DNA from: Akkermansia sp.
GTDB lineage: Bacteria; Verrucomicrobiota; Verrucomicrobiia; Verrucomicrobiales; Akkermansiaceae
Direction of reading: 5' to 3'
Assembly (NCBI GenBank): GCA_017521405.1
Contig: JAFXCP010000006.1
Span: 51,602 to 115,601 of the forward strand
DNA: 64,000 nt
The translations under genes were made by a program, and so were the position numbers. The notes under the pieces are model-generated. The model made no database searches. It was not told where the DNA came from and saw only the letters and a program-made list of their open reading frames with translations. Positions 34,915 to 43,935 of the stretch are shown here, piece by piece (within the stretch, counting starts at the first letter, position 1; every line of letters begins with the position of its first letter).

Positions 34915-36342
34915 TCAGGCATTATCTTTTTGGGGAGCAGGGGCGGGCTTACCTTTTCCTTTTCTTTTCCCGGATTTTGTGTTCCCGGGGGTCGGTTTAG
35001 AGGGTTCGGGTGCAGCATCCCCCTTGGGGTACCAGACTGCATTGTCCCCGGTAACGACCAGAAAGCCCTGTTCCAGCAGCCAAATCATATCTGCCACATA
35101 AGGCGCGTGCGCTTCCGTAGCTGCGGCTTTGCTCTCCTCATCCGTGCCGGCAGGTACACCGGAAAGTGCTGCAAACATGGCATCCGCCTTCTTGCCGGAA
35201 TTTTCCTTAGCCCAGTTGATGATGGCCATCATGCGATCCGCCAGAACGGTATCTGCCGGAATGGCTCGCACGCGGCTGGGACCGGTAAAGTGGTTACCAT
35301 GCCATTTGTAAATGGGCATATGGTGGCGAGCCATGCCATGGCAAAGATTCGGAATGAGCATTTGCGGGAAACGGCGAGTCTTATCGGAAAGAATGGCCAC
35401 ATGAGCCGCTAAGCCCGGAGAAAGCAGGGGGCGAGGCGTGGCTCCATTGATAAAGACTTTATCCGTTACTTCGTACACGGAGGCGTAATGATTTTCCCGG
35501 AAGTCCGCATCCACCGCAGTTGTGGAATCCAACACAAGCTGCTCAGCGCCTTCGCGAGTGGGTTTCCACACAGTTCGCGTGGAAGCCGCTTTAATCCAAT
35601 CCGCTACTTTTTGTTCATCCTTTTCCACGGTAATTCGGCTGCGGAAAGCATCCAAGGGCATATAGGAGTACCGGGAGCGGTAAAGATTCATGAGGGCGGG
35701 TTGGTATCCATGCCAGTTCACCGGGCCAATGATTTCTCCGCCAATGCCGCAAACGGCCACCGCGTTAAAATTGCCTTTAGGTGCTTCTGTTTCTATCTCC
35801 TCGGTCTTGTACAACTCCGAGAACCAAGGTGCTTTCCATAGGTAGGCCAGAGCCTCTGCTTCCGATAACCAACAGGCTTGGTCTTTTGTGGAGCGATGCA
35901 GGGGGGAGCCCCCTTCCAGCTTCATGAATACGAGATCATAACGAGATTTGTCGGCCATGACCACACGAGCTAAATCCATAAGGGGCAGGGCTCTTTTCTG
36001 CTTTTGGATTTCGGAGGAGAATACCTCCAGAATGGAGTTGCCGGGGCGGAGTTCCACCCGGAAGCCTTCTGCAGGCTGGGGCAATTCGCGCGGGGGACGC
36101 TGGGGGTGTTCTCGGCGAGAGTCGGGGCGTCTGCCTTCGGAACGGGGTTTCACGGAGCGTGCGGGGCGTCCCCCCTCGCGGGAGAAAGCGCGCGGTTCCC
36201 GTTCCTGCTGGTAACGTGGTTTAGAAATGGCTTGTTGTCCCGCAGCGGCTCCGGGGCGAGCCCATGAAGGGCCAAACTGAAAATCGGATAATTCGGAGAG
36301 ATTGAGGGGGCTGGTACCCGGATTCTGCGGTTCTTCCTTCAT
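34915..36342 (-). CDS. Basic low-complexity protein of unknown function
   Basis: Encodes 475 aa. Residues about 24-95 are rich in Arg, Pro, Glu and Ser (EREPRAFSREGGRPAR and similar), suggesting a disordered nucleic-acid-binding tail. The middle (about 95-430) is an ordered domain with no motif I know: LEVFSSEIQKQKRALPL, GPVNWHGYQPALMNLYRS, HMPIYKWHGNHFTGPSRVR. The C-terminus is again Lys/Pro-rich (KSGKRKGKGKPAPA). No signal peptide or membrane span is seen. It is co-directional with def, 12 bases apart, which hints at a link to translation, but that is speculation. Confidence 0.8.
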   Translation of the reverse strand: MKEEPQNPGTSPLNLSELSDFQFGPSWARPGAAAGQQAISKPRYQQEREPRAFSREGGRPARSVKPRSEGRRPDSRREHPQRPPRELPQPAEGFRVELRPGNSILEVFSSEIQKQKRALPLMDLARVVMADKSRYDLVFMKLEGGSPLHRSTKDQACWLSEAEALAYLWKAPWFSELYKTEEIETEAPKGNFNAVAVCGIGGEIIGPVNWHGYQPALMNLYRSRYSYMPLDAFRSRITVEKDEQKVADWIKAASTRTVWKPTREGAEQLVLDSTTAVDADFRENHYASVYEVTDKVFINGATPRPLLSPGLAAHVAILSDKTRRFPQMLIPNLCHGMARHHMPIYKWHGNHFTGPSRVRAIPADTVLADRMMAIINWAKENSGKKADAMFAALSGVPAGTDEESKAAATEAHAPYVADMIWLLEQGFLVVTGDNAVWYPKGDAAPEPSKPTPGNTKSGKRKGKGKPAPAPQKDNA

Positions 36343-36370
36343 AAATAGTGTAAAACTTTAACTGCTGCAT

Positions 36371-36399
36371 AGACTAGCGCGAAATGCGCCCCATTGCAA
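36371..36399 (-). promoter_or_regulatory. Promoter of the 475-aa gene and def
   Basis: TTGCAA (36399-36394), a 17-base spacer and TAGTCT (36376-36371) on the minus strand, about 28 bases before the ATG at 36342. Confidence 0.55.
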
Positions 36400-36442
36400 C
36401 CATTTTTTGTGCGGGAATGGGTAAAAATACGGCAGTGGGGGA

Positions 36443-38077
36443 CTATTCTTCTGTAAATTCCACACCCAGCAGGCATATGTCATCGTCCGTATTGGTGTTG
36501 CCTGTGAACTGGTGCATCCCGGCTAGAGAAATATCCAGCATTTCGCGTACGTTTTGCGGAGTGCGTTCCCGAAGGAAGTCCATAACGTGGTTAACCCCCA
36601 TCTCTTCTCCGTTTTCATTTTGTGCCTCGGTGAGTCCATCGGTATAGAGCATGAGTTTCATGCCGTTTTCCAAACGGATTTCGCTTTCGCGGAACATGGC
36701 ACTTTCCATAAGTCCCAATGCCGGAGAACGTGGAATGGGTGGTTGTAGTGTGCGACCGGAGGCAGAAAGGACAATCGGTGCCGGATGCCCGGCACTGGAA
36801 AGCGTGAGCCGCCTCTTATCCAAATCCAGATACACATAGCAAGCAGAGGCAAACATGGTGATGTTTGCGTGGCTGAATATGCGGTAGAGCTGGCGATTGA
36901 GAGAGGAAAGCAACAGTCCCGGTGTATCGGCAAGATTGGATACTTGTTCCATGAGACCCCTTAGCATGGAGGCAATGAGTGCAGCGCGGACGCCGTGCCC
37001 CATCACATCGCAAATGAGCATGCCAACTCCGGATTGCCCAATGGGGAATACCTCAAAACAGTCTCCGGCCACTCCGGCGGAGGGCATGTACACATGGTGA
37101 AAGTGGGCACGGCGTATGCTGCCATCCCTGTGTGTCCACTCGCGGTCGGGAATGTTAATGGGTTGCAGAGCTTGCTGAATTTCCCTTGCGAGACCAATCT
37201 CCTTCTCCAGGGCTTTGTTTCGCTCATCCAAGTGTTTGGCCAATCTTTGATAGCGTTGCTGGGTTTCGATAAGTTTGGTCACATCCGAGGAGATACCGAC
37301 GATGCCTTTCACTGTGCCGTCTGCTCCGAACCAAGGGAATTTAGAAACGCGGCTCCATGTGTTTTTACCCCCCTTCCACGTTTCGTGGTGAATGCGGTTG
37401 GTAATCGGCCGCCCGGTACGCATAATTTCCTCTTCTTCCCGGCGGGCGATTTCGCACATTTCCTGAGAGAAGAAATTGGCATCCGTGCTGCCGATGATAT
37501 CAGAGGGAGTGCGTACTTTCATTTTGCGTGCCGTGGCTTCGTTAGCGATGACGAAGCGGCTTTCCCTGTTCTTGAAATAGATGTTATCCGGTAGGTAGTT
37601 GATGAGTGTACGGAACAGGTCTCGATCCTCCATTGCATGCAAATCCGCCATCTTGCGGCGGGTAATGTCCACCCAAACGCCTACAAGCCGCACGGGTTTA
37701 TGGTGTTCATCATATTCCAACAGTCCGTTGACTCGAATCCAACGCCACCCTCTGGAACGCTGGTTGAGCAGGCGAACTTCTACGCGCAAAGGGGCAGATG
37801 TGGGGCGCCCTACATATCGCTTGACCGTGGATATGAAGAAGGAACAATCCTCCGGATGGATGGTGTTTTCCGGGTCCGTGAATATATTGGGTGCCCACTC
37901 ATCCATGGGTAATCCCATCATCCGCACACATTGTTCGGAACAGTAAAACCCACCACTGGCAAAGTCCCAATAATACACGCCCTCTTCTGCTGCCCGGAGG
38001 GCCTTGCGCACCATTTCCCATTGGAATACTCCGGGTACGTTGCGCTTGTTATCCTTGTTTGGAGAACTATCCGTCAT
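36443..38077 (-). CDS. PAS-domain SpoIIE/PP2C serine phosphatase
   Basis: The 544-aa cytosolic signalling protein has two PAS/PAC modules (about residues 20-145 and 150-275; EGVYYWDFASGGFY, RRKMADLHAMEDRDLFRTLINYLPDNIYFKNR, VKGIVGISSDVTKLIE). A coiled coil (about 278-310) leads to a PP2C domain with LQPINIPDREW, SAGVAGDCFEVFPIG, MLICDVMGHGVRAALIASMLRG, SAGHPAP, LMLYTDGLTEAQNENGE and the terminal DDICLLGVEF. All metal-binding Asp contexts are present. Such proteins usually act on an anti-sigma-factor antagonist. No partner is adjacent, so the output is unknown. It is divergent from tpiA. Confidence 0.92.
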   Translation of the reverse strand: MTDSSPNKDNKRNVPGVFQWEMVRKALRAAEEGVYYWDFASGGFYCSEQCVRMMGLPMDEWAPNIFTDPENTIHPEDCSFFISTVKRYVGRPTSAPLRVEVRLLNQRSRGWRWIRVNGLLEYDEHHKPVRLVGVWVDITRRKMADLHAMEDRDLFRTLINYLPDNIYFKNRESRFVIANEATARKMKVRTPSDIIGSTDANFFSQEMCEIARREEEEIMRTGRPITNRIHHETWKGGKNTWSRVSKFPWFGADGTVKGIVGISSDVTKLIETQQRYQRLAKHLDERNKALEKEIGLAREIQQALQPINIPDREWTHRDGSIRRAHFHHVYMPSAGVAGDCFEVFPIGQSGVGMLICDVMGHGVRAALIASMLRGLMEQVSNLADTPGLLLSSLNRQLYRIFSHANITMFASACYVYLDLDKRRLTLSSAGHPAPIVLSASGRTLQPPIPRSPALGLMESAMFRESEIRLENGMKLMLYTDGLTEAQNENGEEMGVNHVMDFLRERTPQNVREMLDISLAGMHQFTGNTNTDDDICLLGVEFTEE

Positions 38078-38161
38078 TACCCTTTAATTTATCCTTTCCG
38101 CGAGCCTTTTTCAAGCAGAAAGCATACTAAATGTACTTTTTTTTGAAGGCACGCTTTATAC

Positions 38162-38190
38162 TTGACTTATGGCGGCATTCGCGCTAGGCT
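38162..38190 (+). promoter_or_regulatory. tpiA promoter
   Basis: TTGACT (38162-38167), a 17-base spacer and TAGGCT (38185-38190). The leader to the ATG at 38222 is about 25 bases. Confidence 0.6.
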
Positions 38191-38221
38191 CGTGCTGTCA
38201 TAACAAGACACATTGAATACT

Positions 38222-38986
38222 ATGTCCCGTACTCCTATCATTGCCGCTAACTGGAAGATGAACAAGGGCCCGAAGGAAGCCAAGGAATTCCTCGCAGCCC
38301 TGAAGGAAGAGAAACTTTGCGATTGCAAGTCTGTTGATAAGGTGATTGTGCCTCCCTTTATCACCATTCCCGCTGTTATGGAAACGCTGAATGGCTGCAC
38401 CTGCATTGGTGTGGGTGCTCAGGACGTGAGCGACCGCGACAATGGTGCCTTCACGGGTGAGATTTCCACCGCCATGCTCAACGAGTTGGGCTGCACCTAT
38501 GTGGTGCTGGGCCACAGCGAGCGCCGCCAGTACCATGGCGAGACGAATGCATACATCAACAAGAAGATTAAGAAGGCTTTGGCTGCCGGCATTATCCCCA
38601 TCTACTGCATTGGCGAAACGCTGGAGCAGCGTGAGGGTGGCCAGCTGGAGACTGTGCTTAAGAGCCAGGTGGTGGAAGGCTTGGAAGGTCTTACTCCTGA
38701 AGAAGTGGCCGGCATCGTAATTGCATACGAACCCGTGTGGGCTATCGGTACCGGTAAGACGGCTTCCGCTGCGGATGCTCAGTCCGCCCATGCATTTATT
38801 CGTGGCGTACTTGCCGATACAGTGGGTAAGGAAGCTGCGGAGAAGGTACGCCTGCAATATGGTGGCTCTGTGAAGCCCGATAATGCTGCGGAATTGATGA
38901 GCCAGCCTGATATCGACGGCGCGCTTGTGGGTGGCGCTGCTCTGAAGGCTGATTCCTTCGCTGCTATTATTCGTGCTGCTCTGTAA
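38222..38986 (+). CDS. tpiA: Triose-phosphate isomerase
   Basis: Interconverts dihydroxyacetone phosphate and glyceraldehyde 3-phosphate in glycolysis. The 254-aa protein has the N-terminal IIAANWKMNKGP (catalytic Lys), VLGHSERRQYHGE (catalytic His), YEPVWAIGTGKTAS (catalytic Glu) and LVGGAALKADSF. The ATG at 38222 is chosen over an upstream TTG. Monocistronic, with a strong terminator. Confidence 0.97.
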   Translation: MSRTPIIAANWKMNKGPKEAKEFLAALKEEKLCDCKSVDKVIVPPFITIPAVMETLNGCTCIGVGAQDVSDRDNGAFTGEISTAMLNELGCTYVVLGHSERRQYHGETNAYINKKIKKALAAGIIPIYCIGETLEQREGGQLETVLKSQVVEGLEGLTPEEVAGIVIAYEPVWAIGTGKTASAADAQSAHAFIRGVLADTVGKEAAEKVRLQYGGSVKPDNAAELMSQPDIDGALVGGAALKADSFAAIIRAAL

Positions 38987-39010
38987 GCTGCACCATTTAA
39001 CTTATTTTTC

Positions 39011-39050
39011 GGAGACCGCCCTGCGAGAAAGCAGGGCGGTCTCCATTTTT
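39011..39050 (+). terminator. tpiA terminator
   Basis: Perfect 14-base stem GGAGACCGCCCTGC (39011-39024) with 39031-39044, six-base loop, then ATTTTT. It lies 76 bases before the phage-like gene, which shows that the longer ORF start at 38973 is not used. Confidence 0.95.
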
Positions 39051-39125
39051 CTGATATGGGCAATAAGTGTTGCCCTGCTGGGAGCCTTGCCTGTTTGGCA
39101 TGTTTATGCTATTGCCTTAACTGTT

Positions 39126-41621
39126 ATGCAGGAAGTACCCAATTTATTAGGATTAACATCGGGAGAGCTTTCCCCATGGCTTTCCGCCAGATTTGATTTG
39201 CAGGCATACCAGCGCGGAGCCTTGCGAATGGAAAATTTCCTCACACAGCCATATGGCGGAATTCAACGCCGACGCGGGACTGAGTACATACATCCGGCGG
39301 CTGTGAATGATGCCGCAGCTGTGCGGCTTTTTCCATTTTGCTATGCAGAGGACGATGCCTTGTTGCTGGAATTCTTCCCGGGAGGGATGCGGGTATACCG
39401 GGATGGCGTGTTATTACTAGGTGCGGATGGAACCCCCTATGTGCTTTCCGTGCCGTGGGTAACATCCGCAGAGTTGGCGGCACTGCACTTTACGCAGGTG
39501 AACGATACGATTTACGTTTGCTGCCCGGCGCATCCGCCTGTGGTGCTTTATCGATATGGGAACACGAATTGGCGTTGCGTGGTGTCCGAATATGAATCGT
39601 ATCCCCGTGAAACACACATCATCCAAAATGATTTTTTGCATGTGGATGTAGAGAAAGACGGAGAATATGCCACTCTGCGCTTGGATGAAGGAGATTCCTC
39701 TTTTACCCCGGAGATGGAGGGGAAAGAATATCTGTTGGCCGATGCGGATATCCCCACTAGAATCTTGTTTGAGAACACCGTTCAAGCGGTAACAGCCACT
39801 GCCTTTCCCGCCTCTCTAGCCAATGCCACCATAAAGGCAGGAACCGATTTGCAAATATACATAAAGGCTGCCTATACCTATTATTTTTACCGCTGTATAC
39901 GGCGTTATACACCGGATTGCTATAATGGCAGCGATGACCCGGAAGATTATCCTGCTTATTTTATGCCCGGGGTGATGCGCATTGGAGCAACGAATAACCA
40001 GCCATATGAGGTTTGCGGCGATTGGGAGCTTTACACCACAGGTACATGGGATGCCCACTGGGAGCTTTGGAGAAGTTACGATACCCCGGAGGATGAACCG
40101 GATTTTTATCTCTGGAATTGGACTCGCATTCGGACCTTTTCTCAAACAAAGTATGTAGAACGCCAAAATTGGGCTTTATCCGGTTCAGAGGAACGCCCCT
40201 GCCGTTTGGTGCTAGTGTGCCGCAGTGCAGATGCCACAACTCTGGGAGCCTTCATGTACATGAAGATATTGGGAGGCCAACGTGAGTATAAGTTCCTGAT
40301 TGATTCGGTGCTGGATGCTAAAACCGCCCGGGCCAAAGTGTTGCGCCGCTACATGGGGAAAAACACGAACTTCGCTACAAAATCCTGGAGTTTTGGTGCA
40401 ATAGGGGCTAAAAATGGGTACCCCCGTTTTTCTGCCATGTTTCAAAACCGCCTTTGGCTGGGAGGAATGCCGGGATTGCCTACCACATTGCTGGCCAGCG
40501 CAATGGATGATTACAGAAACTTCTATACAGGCTCTAACGATGATGATGCTATGCACCTTACTCTGGTGAGTAATGACCAGAGTCGCATTTGTTGGATGTG
40601 TGCCACACGACAGCTTCTTATAGGCACCGCTGATAGTGAGTGGGCCTTGACTTCCAGTAACGGTAATGTGCTTTCTGCCACAACAGCTTCATTCCAGCGC
40701 CAATCTTCCGTGGGAAGCTTGTTTATGCCTGCCCAAACTGTGGAGAATACCGTTTTATTTGTACAGCGAGGCGGGCGCCGGTTGCGTGAAATTGCTTATC
40801 GTCTGGAGGCGGATGGTTTCAATGCCTCGGATATTAGTTTACTTGCGGAGCATTTGTTTAGCAGTGGCGTGAAGGAATGGTGCGTGCAACGCGGTGCCGA
40901 TGCTTATGTTTGGCTGCTAATGAATGATGGCACAGTAGCAGTGCTGACTCTCAATCTGGAGCAGCAGGTGACGGCTTGGCAGCGCGTGAGTTTTCCCGGG
41001 CGCAAAGTGCATCATTTAACCGCCGTGCAGAGTTTGCATGGTAAATCGGATGAAATGTGGTTTGTGATGGAATACGAAAAGGATACCTCTCTGGTATTGG
41101 AGCGCCTGTGTGCCGATGGTTTCTTTGTGGATTCTCAGCGTCGTCTGGAGGTGCCGGAATCCGGTCTCATCGATTCTTTGGATGCCCTCGCTGCACATGA
41201 GGTTTTGGTGTACACAGATTCGACGGGGTGGAACACATTTCGTGTAGAAAAAGATGGCACACTGAGACTCCCGGAGCATTTTGCCGGGCGGAAGTTGGTG
41301 CTGGGCTTGCCTTATTTTTCAGAACTGCATACGATGCCCTTGGAAAGCATCAATAGTTTTCATTCCGTTCGCCAGTTAGGGCGATTCCGCTTAAGGGTGT
41401 TGGATTCCTCCCTGCGCTTTGAATACCGCAGTTCCCACCACAGGAGGTGGGAGTATTACACCCCGGAAACGGACCATTTAGAGCCACCCTATACCGGGTC
41501 TGTTCGCATGCCGCAGATGCCGGATGCCGGAGTAGGGGAGAGTTTTTGCCTACGCTGTAGCGGCGGGGATGATTTTAAGCTCTTGGCCATTAGCATAGAG
41601 GTGGATTTCCATGGCAAATAA
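39126..41621 (+). CDS. Solitary phage tail/portal-associated structural protein
   Basis: The 831-aa protein resembles structural tail proteins of podovirus-like phages and prophages. The N-terminus has LTSGELSPWLSARFDL, MENFLTQPYGGIQRRRGT and VRLFPFCYAEDDALLLEF. The middle has MFQNRLWLGGMPGLPTTLLASAMDDYRNF, NDDDAMHLTLVSNDQSRICW, QLLIGTADSEWAL and VENTVLFVQRGGRRLREIAYRLEADGF. These blocks occur in this order in phage proteins that bind the capsid-tail interface. No other phage gene, integrase or att repeat lies nearby: tpiA is upstream and an MBL-fold gene downstream. The frame is open throughout. The ATG at 39126 begins just before the conserved part. Confidence 0.85.
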   Translation: MQEVPNLLGLTSGELSPWLSARFDLQAYQRGALRMENFLTQPYGGIQRRRGTEYIHPAAVNDAAAVRLFPFCYAEDDALLLEFFPGGMRVYRDGVLLLGADGTPYVLSVPWVTSAELAALHFTQVNDTIYVCCPAHPPVVLYRYGNTNWRCVVSEYESYPRETHIIQNDFLHVDVEKDGEYATLRLDEGDSSFTPEMEGKEYLLADADIPTRILFENTVQAVTATAFPASLANATIKAGTDLQIYIKAAYTYYFYRCIRRYTPDCYNGSDDPEDYPAYFMPGVMRIGATNNQPYEVCGDWELYTTGTWDAHWELWRSYDTPEDEPDFYLWNWTRIRTFSQTKYVERQNWALSGSEERPCRLVLVCRSADATTLGAFMYMKILGGQREYKFLIDSVLDAKTARAKVLRRYMGKNTNFATKSWSFGAIGAKNGYPRFSAMFQNRLWLGGMPGLPTTLLASAMDDYRNFYTGSNDDDAMHLTLVSNDQSRICWMCATRQLLIGTADSEWALTSSNGNVLSATTASFQRQSSVGSLFMPAQTVENTVLFVQRGGRRLREIAYRLEADGFNASDISLLAEHLFSSGVKEWCVQRGADAYVWLLMNDGTVAVLTLNLEQQVTAWQRVSFPGRKVHHLTAVQSLHGKSDEMWFVMEYEKDTSLVLERLCADGFFVDSQRRLEVPESGLIDSLDALAAHEVLVYTDSTGWNTFRVEKDGTLRLPEHFAGRKLVLGLPYFSELHTMPLESINSFHSVRQLGRFRLRVLDSSLRFEYRSSHHRRWEYYTPETDHLEPPYTGSVRMPQMPDAGVGESFCLRCSGGDDFKLLAISIEVDFHGK

Positions 41622-41660
41622 AATAAAACAGCAGGTGTTTTCGCACCTGCTGTTTTATTT
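41621..41660. terminator. Bidirectional terminator between the phage-like gene and the MBL gene
   Basis: Perfect 17-base stem (41621-41637 with 41644-41660), six-base loop, A-rich on one side and T-rich on the other, so it can end transcripts from both sides. The stop codons of both genes are part of the stem. Confidence 0.93.
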
Positions 41661-43026
41661 AGCTCAGCTTGTAGGATATTCCCGGTTGGGGGATGAGCAC
41701 TTCAGCTTCGGGAAGTACGGTTTGGATGGCGCCTTGGAGGGATTCCAGAGCCTCCGGATCTCCATGTACCAGCAGAACTTTCCGGGGCGCTAAACGCTTA
41801 GCGTAATCAATCAAGGCTTGCCGCGAGGCGTGGCCGGAGAAATCGAAGCTTTCCACTCTGCAATTCACCGGATGGCTTTGCTTGCTCTTTTCCCTCAGGC
41901 ACACCTTTTCTCCGTGGGGCGTATCTTTTACTCTCCCCGCAGGGGAGTCCGGGTCGCTGTAGCCCACGAAGAGAATGGCATCGTTGGGGTGCGTAATAAT
42001 TTGCTCTGCCAGCTGGTGGGAAACCGTGTGTTCACTCATCATGCCGCTGGATACAACATAAATGTTCCCCGGGGATGCCACGAGAGGTGCAGCTCCCTGT
42101 TTGGGCAGCCCGTGGGTTTCCACGCTCTCCTTAAGTCTGTACCCGGGCATCAGTCTGGGGGTGCTATCGGCCAACTTATCATACAGAGCGGTGATTTTGG
42201 AGCTGAGGCCACCGAAGTAGACAGGGACATCAGGGATAAGCCCTTGCTCTTTGAATCGCCCGATTTCGCACAGCAAGCACTGGCTTTTTCCTAAAGCGAA
42301 TACGGGGATGAGTACAGCACCATTATTTTCCAGAACTTCTCGAATGGTATCGGCAAAGCGCCGCATTTCCTTTTCCCGGGTGTAGTCTGCATCTCGTTCG
42401 GTGCAGCCGTGCGTGCTTTCCATAATGAGGATATCAATTCCGCTTTCCGGAAAATCGGCTCCGGGGATAAGCGTTTGGTTGTCGAATTGGACATCTCCCG
42501 TATAGAGGATTGTGGTGCCTCCGGCGGATTCCAACTCAACACCACAGGACCCCAGAATATGCCCGGCATCGTGTAACGTGGCCAAAACACTTCCATTGCG
42601 CCCGATGCGGAAAGGCGCATTGTAAGCACGGGGCATCCAGCAGCGTGCAGCATGGTCCAATTCTGCATGGGTGTAAAAAGGATATTCCACAATTCCTTCC
42701 TGTGTACGTTTGGCCGTCATCACATTAACGGAATTATGCAGCATTGCCAGGCCAATTTCTGCCGTGGCTGTGGTCATGTTTACCTCGGCTGCTGGGAATT
42801 CATCTTGCAGTACGGGAAGTGTACCAATATGATCCAAATGGGAGTGGGTAATAAAGATAGCATCCGGGTCTGCGGCTCCAATGAGCCCAAATTCGGGTTG
42901 GGCGGCAGAACCTTCTTTTTTGGGGTGCATTCCGGAATCCAGAATCACCCTCACTCCGTCCAAATCAAGGAGATAACAGTTCGAACCAATTTCTGTGGAA
43001 CCTGAAAGATTCGTAAAAGTAATCAT
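41659..43026 (-). CDS. MBL-fold beta-CASP RNA-processing exonuclease-like protein
   Basis: The 455-aa protein shows metallo-beta-lactamase motif 2 in FITHSHLDHIG, motif 3 in HDAGHILGSCG, motif 4 in LYTGDVQFD and the CPSF-type motif ESTHGCTERDADY. The beta-CASP part includes VLIPVFALGKSQCLLCEI, IYVVSSGMMSEHTVSHQ, RVESFDFSGHASRQAL and LVHGDPEAL. It lacks extra KH or RNase J C-terminal domains. It is like YSH1/CPSF73-type bacterial proteins that cleave RNA, although the substrate is unknown. The ATG at 43026 gives the standard start (MITFTNLSGSTEIGSNCYLL). Confidence 0.9.
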   Translation of the reverse strand: MITFTNLSGSTEIGSNCYLLDLDGVRVILDSGMHPKKEGSAAQPEFGLIGAADPDAIFITHSHLDHIGTLPVLQDEFPAAEVNMTTATAEIGLAMLHNSVNVMTAKRTQEGIVEYPFYTHAELDHAARCWMPRAYNAPFRIGRNGSVLATLHDAGHILGSCGVELESAGGTTILYTGDVQFDNQTLIPGADFPESGIDILIMESTHGCTERDADYTREKEMRRFADTIREVLENNGAVLIPVFALGKSQCLLCEIGRFKEQGLIPDVPVYFGGLSSKITALYDKLADSTPRLMPGYRLKESVETHGLPKQGAAPLVASPGNIYVVSSGMMSEHTVSHQLAEQIITHPNDAILFVGYSDPDSPAGRVKDTPHGEKVCLREKSKQSHPVNCRVESFDFSGHASRQALIDYAKRLAPRKVLLVHGDPEALESLQGAIQTVLPEAEVLIPQPGISYKLS

Positions 43027-43098
43027 ACGTCTGCCCCTAGTTTGCCGCAAATGGCGGGAAATGTCAATGCGCTACTCTGTCCTCCCGGTACGGTGAAT

Positions 43099-43935
43099 TT
43101 AGCGCCGGCGGAACAGACCGTAGCGCGGAGAAAAGAGGTAGGCCAGCATAAAAAAAGAGCCCAAAACCACTATGATGGTAGCACCTAGGTGCCACTCCAG
43201 TGGATATGAAAGGAAAAAAGCCATCACAGAGCCCAGACCGCCAATGAGACCTCCTCCCCAAAAAAGGAGACTGCTGCGATTCGTCAGCAAATGCATCGTG
43301 GCGGCCGGTGCCACGAGCAGCCCCAGTGTGAGAAAGGCTCCCACAGCTTGCAGGGAGGAGACAAGTACGAGAATGATAAGGGCAAAGATGCCGTAGTTAA
43401 AGGCACGCGTCGGGATGCCCATGCTTGTGGCCGCTCTGGAATCGAAAAGACAAATCATGAGCGGTCGGTACAGAATGGTGATGCTCAGCACAGCCAAAGC
43501 TCCGCAGGCGTAGGCAATCCATAGGTCGGCGTTGCTCATGCTCATAATGTTGCCGAAAAGCCAGTCATCCACTTTTTGCTGGAGACCTAAGCGGATGAGG
43601 ACGATATAGCCGCAGGCAAAGGCTGTGGTATGGAGTACGGAGAGAGCCGTGTCATGTTCAACTCGGGAGGTACGGGATACGAACAGAGACCCCAGCCCCA
43701 CCATGAGTCCGGCAATAATGGCTCCCACAAGTATGCTGAATTGGAAAAGACCGAACAAGAGAATAGCCAAGGCAATACCGGGAAGAAGGGCGCAGGAAAG
43801 AGTGCCTATTTGCAGGGAGGAGCGGCGGAGTAGTATAAGCGCACTTACGAAGCCATTGGAGAAACCTATGACGGCACATGCCCAAAGGCTACGCTGAGCT
43901 AAAGGCTCCTGAAGAAATTGCAGAAAGGTATTCAT
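43099..43935 (-). CDS. Metal ABC transporter permease (ZnuB/MntB type)
   Basis: The 278-aa membrane protein has about eight spans and the ABC-3 family pattern: SNGFVSALILLRRSSLQIGTLSCALLPGIALA, VEHDTALSVLHTTAF and GAFLTLGLLVAPAATMHLLTN. It overlaps the ATPase gene by four bases (ATGA). It is the last gene of the operon znuA-like, small protein, ATPase, permease. Zinc versus manganese cannot be told from the permease alone. Confidence 0.93.
   Translation of the reverse strand: MNTFLQFLQEPLAQRSLWACAVIGFSNGFVSALILLRRSSLQIGTLSCALLPGIALAILLFGLFQFSILVGAIIAGLMVGLGSLFVSRTSRVEHDTALSVLHTTAFACGYIVLIRLGLQQKVDDWLFGNIMSMSNADLWIAYACGALAVLSITILYRPLMICLFDSRAATSMGIPTRAFNYGIFALIILVLVSSLQAVGAFLTLGLLVAPAATMHLLTNRSSLLFWGGGLIGGLGSVMAFFLSYPLEWHLGATIIVVLGSFFMLAYLFSPRYGLFRRR

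Noticed and set aside
36081-36200. Arg/Pro-rich repeats in the 475-aa gene as a possible CRISPR or tandem repeat
   Set aside because: The sequence is low-complexity coding DNA without repeated units of fixed length or spacers. No CRISPR array was seen anywhere in the window.
38973-39125. Longer start for the phage-like gene, with an apparent membrane segment
   Set aside because: It would translate through the perfect tpiA terminator, and conserved sequence starts only after the ATG at 39126.
39126-41660. Possible full prophage around the tail-like gene
   Set aside because: No capsid, terminase, lysis, repressor or integrase gene and no flanking repeat could be found near it; the only integrase is more than 21 kb away.
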